Below the pieces are notes generated by a model. It was not told where the DNA came from. It made no database searches and worked only from the letters and a program-made list of their open reading frames with translations. The position numbers were made by a program, and so were the translations under genes. Shown here piece by piece: positions 8,123-16,797 of a DNA stretch of 40,721 nucleotides (position 1 is the stretch's first letter; every line of letters begins with the position of its first letter). The DNA is from Paracoccaceae bacterium (lineage in GTDB: Bacteria > Pseudomonadota > Alphaproteobacteria > Rhodobacterales > Rhodobacteraceae). The stretch spans positions 1 through 40,721 of the forward strand of contig JACSRN010000045.1 in the NCBI GenBank assembly GCA_014879735.1. Direction: 5' to 3'.

Positions 8123-9033
8123 TGACCGTTCTCCTGATTGCCGATGTGAACGGGGGCCAGCTTGCGACCGATTCGGTTGCGAAAGCGTTGACGGCGGTGA
8201 AACCGCTGGGCGAGGTCCATGTGCTGGTTGCAGGTCCCGCCTCGGCGGCGGCCGAGGCCGCGACGCTGGACGGCGTGGCCCGGGTGCTGCATGCCGAGGA
8301 TGCCGGCCACGGCCTGGCCGAGGGGCTGGCCGATCTGGTGGTATCGCTGGCCGGCGACTACAGCCATATCGCCGCCGCTGCCACCGCCTATTCCAAGAAC
8401 GTGTTGCCCCGCGTGGCCGCGCTGCTGGATGCGATGGTGATCACCGACGTGACCGCCGTGATCGATGCCGACACATTCGAGCGGCCGATCTATGCCGGCA
8501 ACGCCATCCAGACCGTGAAGTCGGCGGATGCCAAGAAGGTCTTCACCGTGCGCACCGCGGCCTTTGCCGCGGCCGGCACCGGCGGCGCGGCCCCGATCGA
8601 TTCGGTGGGCACTCGCACCTCGGATCTGTCGTCCTGGGTCGAGGACAAGGTCGCGGCTTCGGGCCGGCCGGAACTCACCTCGGCCAAGATCGTGGTCTCG
8701 GGCGGGCGCGGCGTCGGCTCCAAGGACAGCTTTGCCATCATCGAGGCGCTGGCCGACAAGCTGGGCGCCGCCGTCGGCGCCTCGCGGGCCGCGGTCGACA
8801 GCGGCTATGCCCCCAACGACTGGCAGGTCGGCCAGACCGGCAAGGTCGTGGCACCGCAGCTCTATGTCGCCTGCGGCATCTCGGGCGCCATCCAGCACCT
8901 CGCCGGGATGAAGGACAGCAAGGTCATCGTCGCCATCAACAAGGACGAAGAAGCGCCGATCTTCCAGGTTGCGGATTACGGCCTGGTCGGAGACCTCTTC
9001 ACCGTCGTCCCGGAACTGACCGAAAAGCTCTGA
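8122..9033 (+). CDS. etfA: Electron transfer flavoprotein alpha subunit
   Basis: This is the FAD-carrying partner of EtfB. The 303-residue protein has the N-terminal alpha/beta domain and the C-terminal FAD domain with [10 protein letters not shown], the QVGQTGKVV loop, [12 protein letters not shown] and the closing [17 protein letters not shown] signature. The length is normal. It begins in the TGATG overlap with etfB and is followed by a strong intrinsic terminator. With the nearby 3-hydroxybutyryl-CoA dehydrogenase it suggests a role in fatty-acid, polyhydroxybutyrate or ethylmalonyl-CoA metabolism; glutaryl-CoA dehydrogenase in lysine breakdown would also use it. Confidence 0.97.
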   Translation: MTVLLIADVNGGQLATDSVAKALTAVKPLGEVHVLVAGPASAAAEAATLDGVARVLHAEDAGHGLAEGLADLVVSLAGDYSHIAAAATAYSKNVLPRVAALLDAMVITDVTAVIDADTFERPIYAGNAIQTVKSADAKKVFTVRTAAFAAAGTGGAAPIDSVGTRTSDLSSWVEDKVAASGRPELTSAKIVVSGGRGVGSKDSFAIIEALADKLGAAVGASRAAVDSGYAPNDWQVGQTGKVVAPQLYVACGISGAIQHLAGMKDSKVIVAINKDEEAPIFQVADYGLVGDLFTVVPELTEKL

Positions 9034-9056
9034 TCCGGTCCACGGGCCGGATCGAG

Positions 9057-9082
9057 GGGCGCCCCGCCGGGGCGCCCTTTTT
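9057..9082 (+). terminator. Intrinsic terminator after etfBA
   Basis: GGGCGCCCC (9057-9065) pairs perfectly with GGGGCGCCC (9069-9077) around a 3-base loop and is followed at once by five T (9078-9082). It begins 23 bases after the etfA stop and ends 14 bases before the stop of the convergent gene. Confidence 0.9.
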
Positions 9083-9096
9083 CATAGCGGCCGCCG

Positions 9097-9921
9097 TCAC
9101 ATCAACCGCTCCAGCACCGGCACCAGCGCATCGGCCATCTCGCGGTGAACCGCGCCGGCCGGATGTCGCCGCGCCACTGCGGCATCGACCGCGGCAAAGC
9201 GCATGGCCCGCACCCCCTCGGCCCGGGCTTCGGCACTGGCGACATGCTCGACGTAATCGCTGACCTCGGGGCGCAGCGCCGCAACCATGTTGCGATCGAC
9301 CAGTTCGGGCGCAAGCAGAGGCCCGGCCTGCCCCGGCGGCGGCGGCGGATGATCCGATGTCCACAGCAGCACCCGCTGCGCCGGCATCCGGTCCAGCAAC
9401 GCCCGCATCCTGGCCAGCCAGACCTGGCGTAGCTCGGCCGCAACAAGGGAGAACCGTTCCTCTCCCTGGGCCAGAAGGCTGCGGATCAGATGGCCGGTGA
9501 AGTTGATCTCGGTAAAATCCACGTCAGGATAGAGGTTGTGCAGTGCCGCCGCCGCCGCAATGAACCTGTCGTTCCGGCGGGGATGCACGCTGTAGAATCG
9601 GTTCGACAGGTTGACCGCGCCCATCACCTGCACCACCACCGCCCGCGCGCCGCGCACCACCTCAAGCGCGCCGGGATCGCCCAGGTAGGCGTCTGGCCCG
9701 GCGTTCAGGCAGGCCATGTTGGCAACCTCGATGCCAAGGCGTTCCTCGACCAGGGCCGGGAACGGCGTGGGGACGAAGCGGCCATAGGCTGCGCTGCTGC
9801 CCAGAACCGCGATATATTCACCCGAAAGCGCCCGCTTGGGCCCGCGGAACGTCAGCCGCGAGCCGCCATAGCGACAGGGGAAATAGTCCAGCGCCCCCGC
9901 GCCGTTTGCATGGAAGGCCAT
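9097..9921 (-). CDS. DUF6473-like protein of unknown function
   Basis: The protein, 274 residues from the ATG at 9921, opens with [19 protein letters not shown], a block I associate with the DUF6473 family common in Rhodobacteraceae. It continues with a strand-turn resembling an SGNH/Rossmann-like core ([14 protein letters not shown]), which may place Ser in a nucleophile-like turn. No signal peptide is seen, so it is probably cytoplasmic. The function is unknown; a possible sulfotransferase- or esterase-like role is only speculation. An upstream in-frame ATG (9966) is less likely because the conserved block starts later. It converges on etfA and is divergent from the 3-hydroxybutyryl-CoA dehydrogenase gene. 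Confidence 0.75.
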   Translation of the reverse strand: MAFHANGAGALDYFPCRYGGSRLTFRGPKRALSGEYIAVLGSSAAYGRFVPTPFPALVEERLGIEVANMACLNAGPDAYLGDPGALEVVRGARAVVVQVMGAVNLSNRFYSVHPRRNDRFIAAAAALHNLYPDVDFTEINFTGHLIRSLLAQGEERFSLVAAELRQVWLARMRALLDRMPAQRVLLWTSDHPPPPPGQAGPLLAPELVDRNMVAALRPEVSDYVEHVASAEARAEGVRAMRFAAVDAAVARRHPAGAVHREMADALVPVLERLM

Positions 9922-10092
9922 CACACCACCCGATTTTTCAACACCCATCGTGCAGGGTGGCGACAATATGTTGCCAAAGGCCTAAACCACGGCAAGTCAC
10001 TAAGGTTCTATGCATTTCGCCGCACCGCCGCATGGCCTTGCCCTGCCGGATGCGGAGCCGTAAGGTTCGCTGGTCGGACCAGAGGGACAGCA

Positions 10093-10968
10093 ATGGACAT
10101 CACGAGCGTGGGGATCGTCGGCGCGGGGCAGATGGGCAACGGCATCGCGCATGTCTTTGCCCTGGCCGGGTATGACGTGCTGCTGAACGACATCAGCGAG
10201 GATTCGCTGACCAAGGCACTGATCACGATCGAGAAGAACCTCGACCGCCAGGTCGGGCGGGGCAAGATCTCTGCCGAGGACCGGGCGGGGGCACTGGCGC
10301 GCGTGCGCACGACGCTGAAACTGTCCGACATCGGCGCGACCGATCTGGTGATCGAGGCCGCAACCGAACGCGAGCCGGTGAAGCAGGCGATCTTCGACGA
10401 TCTGATGCCGCATCTGAAGCCGACGACGATCCTGACCTCCAATACCTCGTCGATCTCCATCACCCGGCTGGCCAGCCGCACCGACCGGCCCGAGAAGTTC
10501 ATGGGGCTGCATTTCATGAACCCCGTGCCGGTGATGCAGCTGGTCGAACTGATCCGCGGCATCGCCACCGACCAGGACACCTGGGAAACCATGCATGCCG
10601 TGGTCAGGCGACTGGGCAAGACCGCTGCCAGCGCCGAGGATTTCCCGGCCTTCATCGTGAACCGCATCCTGATCCCGATGATCAACGAGGCGGTCTATAC
10701 GCTGTACGAAGGCGTCGGCAACGTGAAGAGCATCGACGAATCCATGAAACTGGGCGCCAATCACCCGATGGGACCGCTGGAACTTGCGGATTTCATCGGG
10801 CTGGACACCTGCCTTGCGATCATGAACGTGCTTTACGACGGATTGGCCGATACCAAGTACCGGCCCTGCCCACTCTTGACCAAATATGTCGAGGCCGGCT
10901 GGCTGGGCCGCAAGACCCAGCGCGGCTTTTACGACTATCGCGGCGAGGTGCCGGTGCCAACGCGCTGA
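10093..10968 (+). CDS. hbdA: 3-hydroxybutyryl-CoA dehydrogenase
   Basis: The enzyme interconverts (S)-3-hydroxybutyryl-CoA and acetoacetyl-CoA with NAD(P)(H). The 291-residue protein has the Rossmann loop GAGQMGNGIA at 10-19, the NTSSISITRLA segment, the catalytic His in GLHFMNPVPVM, the acidic partner after NRILIPM, and the C-terminal GWLGRKTQRGFYDY signature. It is the stand-alone (HBD/PaaH) form without a hydratase domain. The ATG at 10093 follows GAGGGACA; the open frame extends far upstream but lacks family sequence there. It may serve butyrate, PHB, ethylmalonyl-CoA or lysine-derived crotonyl-CoA routes. Confidence 0.95.
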   Translation: MDITSVGIVGAGQMGNGIAHVFALAGYDVLLNDISEDSLTKALITIEKNLDRQVGRGKISAEDRAGALARVRTTLKLSDIGATDLVIEAATEREPVKQAIFDDLMPHLKPTTILTSNTSSISITRLASRTDRPEKFMGLHFMNPVPVMQLVELIRGIATDQDTWETMHAVVRRLGKTAASAEDFPAFIVNRILIPMINEAVYTLYEGVGNVKSIDESMKLGANHPMGPLELADFIGLDTCLAIMNVLYDGLADTKYRPCPLLTKYVEAGWLGRKTQRGFYDYRGEVPVPTR

Positions 10969-10987
10969 GCGCGAGACAGCGGCAGCT

Positions 10988-11004
10988 CCCCGGCGCTGCC
11001 GGGG
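10988..11004. terminator. Possible bidirectional terminator hairpin
   Basis: CCCCGGC (10988-10994) and GCCGGGG (10998-11004) form a perfect 7-base stem with a 3-base loop between two convergent genes. The flanking T content is low on both sides (ATCATCTCT on plus), so intrinsic termination is uncertain. Confidence 0.4.
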
Positions 11005-11049
11005 ATCATCTCTGAGCCCCGCACCGGCGGCAAAGGCAAGGCGTCGCGC

Positions 11050-11958
11050 CTAGCGGCCGAGTGCCAGCGTATGCTCGCGCAGCCAGGCGAGGAAGCCGCG
11101 CGGATTCCCCTCCCAGTTTTTCAACTCGCTGGCCGGGATCGGCTGGCCGATGAAGGGGCGCTGCGGTTTGAACAGCGCGCGCTTGATTTCATAGAGCAGA
11201 AGGCCCTGGCGCAGCGTATCTCCCAGATGGTTGGCAATCTGGAAGGCGCGGCTGTTCTGGCCGGTGAAATGCACCGGCAGGATCGTCGCCCCTGACGAGC
11301 GCACGATCTTATGGGTGAACACGTTCCATTCGGCCTCGACCGCGGGCCCCCACCAATCCTCCGACATGGCGACCTTGCCGGCGGGAAACAGGATGATCAC
11401 CCCACCCGCCTTCAGATGCGCCATGGTCTCGTTCCGCATCTGCAGGCCGAGTTCGCGAGAATTTTCCTCGTGCGGGAATGGCACCGGAATCATGAATTCC
11501 TCGACCTCGGGGATTCCGGTCAGCAGCGAGCGGGTAAGGATCTTGAAATCGGACCGCACGCGGTTGACCATCTCGGCCAGGATCATGCCGTCGACAAGGC
11601 CATGCGGGTGGTTCGCCACGACAACCAGCGCGCCGGTCTCGGGGATACGCGCGATCTCTTCCGGCGGCGTGTCGATGTGGATGCCCATGTGGCTGATCGC
11701 CTTGGGCCAGAACGGCGCACCGACCGGCGCACCCGAACGTTCGAATGACCGGATCAGCCGCAGCAGCTGCACCTTGGCCGTCAGCCATTCGATCAGCCGA
11801 ATCGTGCCGGCCTTCACCGGGTTGCGGAAGGTTCCGGCATAGGACAGCCGCCGCATGTCATAGGGCCGCTCGGCCTTCTCGGGCGCGGCCTGGGCCTCGG
11901 CGGCGGTCGGGCTCTGTTCGTTCACGTAGCGGCGGTCCTTACGGTCCGGTTCACTCAC
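11050..11958 (-). CDS. Lysophospholipid acyltransferase-family protein (PlsC/hemolysin-like)
   Basis: The 302-residue protein carries the acyltransferase motifs of the PlsC superfamily: NHPHGLVDG at 116-124, in which His117 or His119 and Asp123 form a variant of the usual HX4D pair, and IILFPAGKVA near 184-193, equivalent to the FPEG motif. It should acylate a lysolipid at the inner membrane; the acceptor (lysophosphatidate, an amino-lipid precursor or another) is not determined. The assigned start is a GTG at 11958, 12 bases after the HPr stop; its ribosome site is weak, and the first 35 residues look disordered, so a start further in is possible. It is the last gene of the chvI-led operon, which hints at membrane-lipid adjustment as an output. 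Confidence 0.87.
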   Translation of the reverse strand: MSEPDRKDRRYVNEQSPTAAEAQAAPEKAERPYDMRRLSYAGTFRNPVKAGTIRLIEWLTAKVQLLRLIRSFERSGAPVGAPFWPKAISHMGIHIDTPPEEIARIPETGALVVVANHPHGLVDGMILAEMVNRVRSDFKILTRSLLTGIPEVEEFMIPVPFPHEENSRELGLQMRNETMAHLKAGGVIILFPAGKVAMSEDWWGPAVEAEWNVFTHKIVRSSGATILPVHFTGQNSRAFQIANHLGDTLRQGLLLYEIKRALFKPQRPFIGQPIPASELKNWEGNPRGFLAWLREHTLALGR

Positions 11959-11970
11959 CGGGATCGACGT

Positions 11971-12240
11971 TCAATAATCCTCTCCGAAGCGCGCGGCAAC
12001 AAGGGCCTCCAGCGCATCGGCAAGTTTGTCCGCCTCGTTCCCCGAGGTCACGACCTCGATCGTCGTCCCGCGCGAGGCTGCCAGCATCAGAAGGCCCATG
12101 ATGCTGTCGCCCGAAACCTCCATCCCGTCCTTGGTCACGGCGGCGCGGGCATCATGCGCCTCGACGACCTCCACGAACCTTGCGCTGGCCCGGGCATGGA
12201 GACCCTTTTCGTTCACGATGCGGAACGTGCGTTTCACCAT
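11971..12240 (-). CDS. ptsH: HPr phosphocarrier protein
   Basis: HPr relays phosphate within the phosphotransferase system. The 89-residue protein has GLHARAS with the phosphorylated His15, and Ser46 in VSGDSIMGL, exactly at the regulatory position used by HPr kinase, whose gene lies in the same operon. The start at 12240 matches the family N-terminus; the upstream extension of the frame lies in the intergenic gap and the EIIA gene. Enzyme I is not in this window, and with only a mannose-type EIIA beside it the system is probably regulatory rather than a sugar importer. Confidence 0.96.
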   Translation of the reverse strand: MVKRTFRIVNEKGLHARASARFVEVVEAHDARAAVTKDGMEVSGDSIMGLLMLAASRGTTIEVVTSGNEADKLADALEALVAARFGEDY

Positions 12241-12250
12241 CGCCGACCCC

Positions 12251-12646
12251 CTAAGCCCCGCCACCAAGGTCGAGACTGTTGATATATTTGCGGCCGGCGT
12301 CCAGCGCAGCGGCAACCGCCTCGCCGACCGGCAGGTCGCGCGACTTGGCCAGCTTGATCAGCATCGGCAGGTTTGCCCCATACAGGATGCGGCGACCGTT
12401 CGCGGTGCAGGCCGGCAAGGAAAGATTCGAGGGGCTGCCCCCGAACATGTCCGTCACCACGACAACGCCACCGCCGGTATCGACATCGGCCGCGGCGGCA
12501 ATGATCTCTGCCTGCTTCTGGGCGCGGTCATGCTCATCCTCGATGGCGATGGCGCGCATCCCGTCCTGCTTGCCCACGACATGTTCGACGGCCGAGAGAT
12601 ATTCTCGCGCCAGCCCTCCATGAGCGACGATGACAATCCCGATCAA
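12251..12646 (-). CDS. PTS EIIA component, mannose/sorbose type
   Basis: The 131-residue protein matches the EIIA-Man fold: it opens with [12 protein letters not shown], where His9 is the phosphorylation site, and has the [11 protein letters not shown] loop typical of the family. No IIB, IIC or IID genes are nearby, so it is likely a phosphate-relay regulator, as in other alphaproteobacteria. The start codon is TTG at 12646, overlapping the rapZ stop as TTGA; AAGGTG lies about 8 bases before it. No ATG fits, because the conserved N-terminus begins exactly there. Confidence 0.93.
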   Translation of the reverse strand: MIGIVIVAHGGLAREYLSAVEHVVGKQDGMRAIAIEDEHDRAQKQAEIIAAAADVDTGGGVVVVTDMFGGSPSNLSLPACTANGRRILYGANLPMLIKLAKSRDLPVGEAVAAALDAGRKYINSLDLGGGA

Positions 12647-13560
12647 GCGCCAGACACCTTGCCTGTCGAGCCGGCCGCCCCCGCAGCCACGCCCTTGCGT
12701 TCCAGTTCCCGATGACGTTTTGACACCGGCCAGCCAGCCTGCGCAAGGGCACTACCCATCATTTCGGCAAGCGCGACCGAGCGGTGTTGCCCGCCGGTAC
12801 AACCGAAGCCGATGGAGAGATGGGCCTTGCCCTCATCAAGATGGGCCGGAAGAAGAAGTAGAAGAAGGTCTTGCAACTTCTGGAAGAATTCGGCGAACCG
12901 CGGGTCGGCGCGAATATGTTCTGCGACCGCGGGGTCGCGCCCGTCCAGCGCACGCAACGCCGTATTCCAGTGCGGATTCGCAAGGAACCGGCAGTCGAAG
13001 ATCATGTCGACACCGCGCGGCACGCCACGCTTGTAGCTGAAGGACTGAACCGATACGGCAAGCCTGCCCGCCGTGTCGCGGTCGAACCAGCGAATGATCT
13101 CGGCCTTCAGGTCATGGGGCGAAAGCTCGGTCGTGTCGATCAGATGGTCGGCGCGGACCCGGATCGGCGCCAGCAGGTCAAGCTCACGCTCGATCCCCTC
13201 GGCCGGGCTTTCGACCGGAGCCAGCGGATGGCGGCGGCGGGTTTCGGAAAACCGCCGGATCAACTCGGTCGGGCCGCAGTCGAGATACAGCACCTCCAGC
13301 GCGACGCGGGGATCACGGGTAAGTAGATCGATCAGTTCGATCAGCGCCGTCGCATTGAAGTCGCGGTTGCGCACGTCGAGCCCGAGTGCGATCGGCCGGT
13401 CGAGCGGCGGACCATCGAGAAGACGCGGCACCAGCGACAGCGGGATGTTGTCGATGCCTTCGTAGCCCAGATCCTCCAGCACGCGGATCGCCGTCGTTCG
13501 CCCGGCACCCGAGGGGCCGGTGATCAGGATCAGGTGATGTTCGAGCCCGGGGTCGATCAT
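12643..13560 (-). CDS. rapZ: RapZ-family nucleotide-binding protein
   Basis: The 305-residue protein has an N-terminal P-loop domain ([10 protein letters not shown] at 15-24) and the C-terminal RapZ domain ([29 protein letters not shown], basic tail [11 protein letters not shown]). In E. coli RapZ binds small RNAs and steers glmS mRNA decay and cell-wall precursor synthesis; in alphaproteobacteria the RNA partner is not established. The usual Walker A lysine is Arg21 here. The start at 13560 gives the conserved N-terminus; the longer open frame upstream is a shadow of hprK. It sits 14 bases after hprK and overlaps EIIA by four bases. Confidence 0.94.
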   Translation of the reverse strand: MIDPGLEHHLILITGPSGAGRTTAIRVLEDLGYEGIDNIPLSLVPRLLDGPPLDRPIALGLDVRNRDFNATALIELIDLLTRDPRVALEVLYLDCGPTELIRRFSETRRRHPLAPVESPAEGIERELDLLAPIRVRADHLIDTTELSPHDLKAEIIRWFDRDTAGRLAVSVQSFSYKRGVPRGVDMIFDCRFLANPHWNTALRALDGRDPAVAEHIRADPRFAEFFQKLQDLLLLLLPAHLDEGKAHLSIGFGCTGGQHRSVALAEMMGSALAQAGWPVSKRHRELERKGVAAGAAGSTGKVSGA

Positions 13561-13574
13561 GGAGCCATCCTGCC

Positions 13575-14030
13575 TCACGCCTGCCGACCATCGGCAAGCC
13601 AGAGAAGCAACGACTCGGGAAGATGGGGATTTCGCGGTCGCAGCACAAGCGGAAGCGTACATCCCAGAAGCGTGATTTGCCGATGGGGCGGCAGCCGGTC
13701 GGGTTCTTCGCGGGCCAGATCGACCACAAGGGCCAGCGGAACCCGGTCGAGCGGATCGGCCCGCAGCAGACCGACGCCGCGCGCCTCGATCAGGCCACGG
13801 ATGGCGGCGGGGGCGCTGGCAAGCAGTCGACCGCCCGATTCGGCGCAAAGCTCGGTTCGGTCGTCGGCAACGAGGCGGGCGCCCAGCGCGATCATTCGCA
13901 GCGCAAGGCCGGACTTGCCCGATCCCGAAGGCCCGGTCATCAGGACGGCCCGGCCGCAATGGGCTACGCAGGAGGCATGCAGCACCAGAACCCCCGGGCG
14001 CGCGGGATCGGGATCTGGTGCAGCGGTCAC
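13575..14030 (-). CDS. hprK: HPr kinase/phosphorylase, short alphaproteobacterial form
   Basis: HprK phosphorylates and dephosphorylates HPr on Ser46. At 151 residues this is the short form found in alphaproteobacteria, which keeps the kinase domain but lacks the N-terminal domain of Firmicutes HprK. The Walker A GPSGSGKS is at 33-40 and the LVADDRTEL segment follows. The start is GTG at 14030, overlapping the chvG stop as GTGA. It shares an operon with its substrate HPr and with ChvGI, an arrangement that suggests HPr phosphorylation reports metabolic state to, or is set by, the envelope-sensing pathway. Confidence 0.94.
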   Translation of the reverse strand: MTAAPDPDPARPGVLVLHASCVAHCGRAVLMTGPSGSGKSGLALRMIALGARLVADDRTELCAESGGRLLASAPAAIRGLIEARGVGLLRADPLDRVPLALVVDLAREEPDRLPPHRQITLLGCTLPLVLRPRNPHLPESLLLWLADGRQA

Positions 14031-15727
14031 ACCGGCAAGCCCACCACGAAGCGGGCGCCGAGGGGTTCCGAATTCAGGTCGGCCGCGGTGGGGCGGATGT
14101 TTTCAGCCCAGATCACGCCGCCATGCGCCTCGACGATCTGTTTCGAGATCGAAAGCCCGAGGCCGGAGTTGTTGCCGAAATGGGTGGGCGGACGGTCGGA
14201 ATAGAACCGCTTGAACACCTTGGTCAGCGCCTGTTCGGGGATGCCCGGGCCGGTATCCTCGACCACCACCAGCACGCGGTTGTCGCGCCGCCGGGCCCAG
14301 ACGCGCACGGCATCGCCGTCCTCGCAGAAGGAAATCGCGTTGGTGATCAGGTTCACGAAGACCTGCGCCAGCCGCGCCTCCAACCCGCGGATCATGATCG
14401 GCTCTGCCGGCAGATCGGTGATGAAGTCGACGCCCTTCTCTGCGGTCTGCTTGCCAAGATACTGGCCAAGGTTGGAAAGGGTCTTGATAAGGTTGAACTC
14501 TTCTTCCTGTTCCTTGACCAGTTCACTGTCCAGCCGCGAGGCATTGGAGATGTCGCTGACCAGCCGGTCCAGACGACGGACATCGTGCTCGATCACGTCA
14601 AGCAGCTTCTCGCGGTGTTCTTCCTTCTTCACCATGCGCAGCGAACCCACCGCCGACCGCAGCGAGGCGAGCGGGTTCTTGATCTCATGCGCGACATCGG
14701 CGGCGAATTGTTCATTGGCATCGATCCGGTCATAGAGTGCTGCAACCATGCCGCGCATGGCCACGGAAAGGCGGCCGATCTCGTCGGGCCGGGCGGCCAG
14801 ATCGGGAATGCGGACGCGGCCGGCCGAAATGCCGCCATGGTCGCGGTCGCGCCCGACCTCGGCCGCGACGGCCAGATCGGACAGCGGATTGGCGATGGTG
14901 GAGGCAAGCACCAGCGACAGGCCGATCGAGACCACCAGCGCCACCACGAACATCTGCAGGATCTGCTCGCGTTCGTGGCGGACGAGGCGGTCGATCTCGC
15001 CCTCGGCGGTGGTCAGCGCAACCACGCCGGCGACCTGCCCGCCGGCAAGGATCGGGGTTGCCACGGAAAAGAGCGTGCCACCGGCCGGGTCGTGCCCGGT
15101 CCTGGCCGCGGTCTGGCCATCGACCGCCAGCGGGATGACCGCCTGTACAAGATCGTTGCGGTCGACGCCGGATGGTGCGCCATTGCCCGCCGTCAGAACC
15201 AGCGAGACCCCGTCCCAGACGGCGTTGAGAAAATCGGTGATGAAGGTCGATCTGTCGGAGGACGCCAGCGGCGAAGCCTCCTCCGGCGTGCCGACATGCG
15301 TTGCCAGCACCCGGCCCGAGAGGTCATAGACCGAAACCTCGACCCCCGCGCCAAGGCTGATGGCCGACAGGATCGCCGCATGGTCCGTCGCCGCCAGCGA
15401 TCCGGCGGCGGTTTCCTGCAGTTCGAACAGGTTGGCCACCAGTTCGGCTTCTCGTACCAGCGCGGCCTCGCGCTGCAGAACCATGCTGTCGCGAAACGGA
15501 TTGAGAAAGAGGACGCCGCCCACCAGGATGATCAGCGCCATCAGGTTGAAGATGACGATCTTGCGCGCCAGTGGACTGCGGTTCAGACCGATCAGCCCCC
15601 GCCGCCCCCGGGCCTCGCGCCCCTGGCCGGCCGTGCCGTCGGGCGAGACCCAGTCCTCGCCCAAGAGCACCTCGCCGGCCTTGCGCGGACGTGGATCATC
15701 CATGGCGATGCGGGGAAGCGCGGTCAT
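14027..15727 (-). CDS. chvG: Sensor histidine kinase ChvG (ExoS/BvrS family)
   Basis: The 566-residue inner-membrane kinase has a long cytoplasmic N-terminal tail (1-56), TM1 (about 57-75), a periplasmic sensing region (about 80-255), TM2 (about 256-278), a HAMP segment, a HisKA domain with phospho-His347 in VAHEIKNPL, and an ATPase domain with [16 protein letters not shown] and [11 protein letters not shown]. ChvG senses acidity or envelope disturbance in rhizobia, Agrobacterium and Brucella (BvrS). The ATG at 15727 overlaps the chvI stop (ATGA). An ATG eight codons further in is possible. Confidence 0.96.
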   Translation of the reverse strand: MTALPRIAMDDPRPRKAGEVLLGEDWVSPDGTAGQGREARGRRGLIGLNRSPLARKIVIFNLMALIILVGGVLFLNPFRDSMVLQREAALVREAELVANLFELQETAAGSLAATDHAAILSAISLGAGVEVSVYDLSGRVLATHVGTPEEASPLASSDRSTFITDFLNAVWDGVSLVLTAGNGAPSGVDRNDLVQAVIPLAVDGQTAARTGHDPAGGTLFSVATPILAGGQVAGVVALTTAEGEIDRLVRHEREQILQMFVVALVVSIGLSLVLASTIANPLSDLAVAAEVGRDRDHGGISAGRVRIPDLAARPDEIGRLSVAMRGMVAALYDRIDANEQFAADVAHEIKNPLASLRSAVGSLRMVKKEEHREKLLDVIEHDVRRLDRLVSDISNASRLDSELVKEQEEEFNLIKTLSNLGQYLGKQTAEKGVDFITDLPAEPIMIRGLEARLAQVFVNLITNAISFCEDGDAVRVWARRRDNRVLVVVEDTGPGIPEQALTKVFKRFYSDRPPTHFGNNSGLGLSISKQIVEAHGGVIWAENIRPTAADLNSEPLGARFVVGLPV

Positions 15728-16425
15728 TCTTCGTTGTAGCGATAACCGATTCCGTAAAGCGTCTCGATCGCCGAGAAATCGTCATCCACCGTCCGCATCT
15801 TCTTGCGCAGCCGCTTGATATGGCTGTCGATGGTGCGGTCGTCGACATAAACGTTGTCGTCATAGGCGACGTCCATCAGCTGGTCGCGGGATTTGACGAT
15901 CCCCGGTCGCTGCGCCAACGCCTGCAGCAGCAGGAATTCGGTCACGGTCAGCGTGACATCCCTGCCCTTCCAGGAGACGGCATGGCGCAACGGATCCATC
16001 CGCAGGTGCCCGCGCTCGATGATCTTGTTTTCTTCCGTCACCGGCACGTCGCCCGCGGCCACCGCATCCTGCCTGCGCAGCAGCGCGCGGATGCGTTCGA
16101 CCAGCAGCCGCTGGCTGAACGGCTTCTTGACATAGTCGTCCGCGCCCATGCGCAGGCCGAGCACCTCGTCGATCTCGTCATCCTTCGACGTCAGGAAGAT
16201 GATCGGCATGGCGGTCTTCTGTCGCAGACGCTGCAGCAGATCCATCCCGTCCATCCGGGGCATCTTGATGTCCAGCACCGCCATGTCGGGCAAGCGCCGG
16301 TTGAAGGCATCGAGGGCCGACTGGCCATCGTTATAGGTTTCGACTTCGAAGCCCTCGGCTTCGAGCGTCATCGAGACGGACGTCAGGATGTTCCTGTCGT
16401 CGTCCACAAGGGCGATCCGCGACAT
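15724..16425 (-). CDS. chvI: Response regulator ChvI (OmpR family)
   Basis: The 233-residue regulator has a receiver domain with the acidic pocket VDDD (7-10) and the phosphorylated Asp52 in [11 protein letters not shown], and a C-terminal OmpR-type winged helix ([19 protein letters not shown]). It is the partner of ChvG and controls envelope, exopolysaccharide and acid-response genes in related bacteria. The start at 16425 fits the family; a longer frame upstream is not conserved. As first gene of the operon it is transcribed away from pckA, a linkage also known from Rhizobiales. Confidence 0.96.
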   Translation of the reverse strand: MSRIALVDDDRNILTSVSMTLEAEGFEVETYNDGQSALDAFNRRLPDMAVLDIKMPRMDGMDLLQRLRQKTAMPIIFLTSKDDEIDEVLGLRMGADDYVKKPFSQRLLVERIRALLRRQDAVAAGDVPVTEENKIIERGHLRMDPLRHAVSWKGRDVTLTVTEFLLLQALAQRPGIVKSRDQLMDVAYDDNVYVDDRTIDSHIKRLRKKMRTVDDDFSAIETLYGIGYRYNEE

Positions 16426-16797
16426 GTGCTGTGTTATCCTGCTCTGGTTATGTTTTTCTGTTATTCTCCGCAAATAGGGCGCCAGAAGCAACATAAAAGC
16501 GAATCACCTGGGCCTCCCTGCCTCTATGCGAACACGATATTTGCAAACCAATGGCTAATTTGCCTCAGTTTGCCTTACTCCGTGACCCGGCCGCAACTGG
16601 TTGCGCTAACGCCGGATTGGTTGCGCTAACCGTTGAAATCGCGCCTGTTCGGTTGCGCAAGCGGCGTGATATATCCGTTACGCAGGGCGCCCGCGCATTT
16701 CGCGGCCCGCCTTCGGCCCCTTTGGCCCGGGGTCGTCCAGGAAACCCACGCCGCGGCGCGATGGCCCGCGGAGAGACGGAGCTTGCAGGACATGACA
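16426..16797. promoter_or_regulatory. Divergent chvI/pckA control region
   Basis: This 372-base gap holds no convincing gene. The half near chvI is AT-richer than its surroundings. On the minus strand TTGCGG, 17 bases, then TAACCA (roughly 16474 down to 16446) is a weak candidate promoter for the chvI operon. The middle holds the repeated TGGTTGCGCTAAC elements listed separately. The part next to pckA (16680-16790) is GC-rich, perhaps a long pckA leader; GATATA at 16668-16673 is a possible -10 with a poor -35. Confidence 0.5.
16598..16660 (+). repeat. Two exact 13-base repeats plus a related TTGCGCAA palindrome; candidate operators
   Basis: TGGTTGCGCTAAC occurs at 16598-16610 and again, identically, at 16618-16630, exactly 20 bases apart, close to two helical turns. 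A third element at 16651-16660, GGTTGCGCAA, contains the perfect palindrome TTGCGCAA. The GGTT...AACC arms of the second copy and the central CG resemble sites read by dimeric regulators of the LacI type. pckA in rhizobia is controlled by a LacI-family protein (PckR), so a similar regulator, or ChvI itself, could bind here. The repeats are seen; the binding is inferred. Confidence 0.6.

Noticed and set aside
9490-10092. Long N-terminal extension of 3-hydroxybutyryl-CoA dehydrogenase
   Set aside because: The extra 201 codons are antisense to the DUF6473-like gene and precede the conserved Rossmann start; the ATG at 10093 has a good ribosome site.
14018-15739. 573-codon plus-strand open frame across chvG
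   Set aside because: It is antisense to a histidine kinase with complete motifs; its product is rich in His, Gln and Arg, with no family match.
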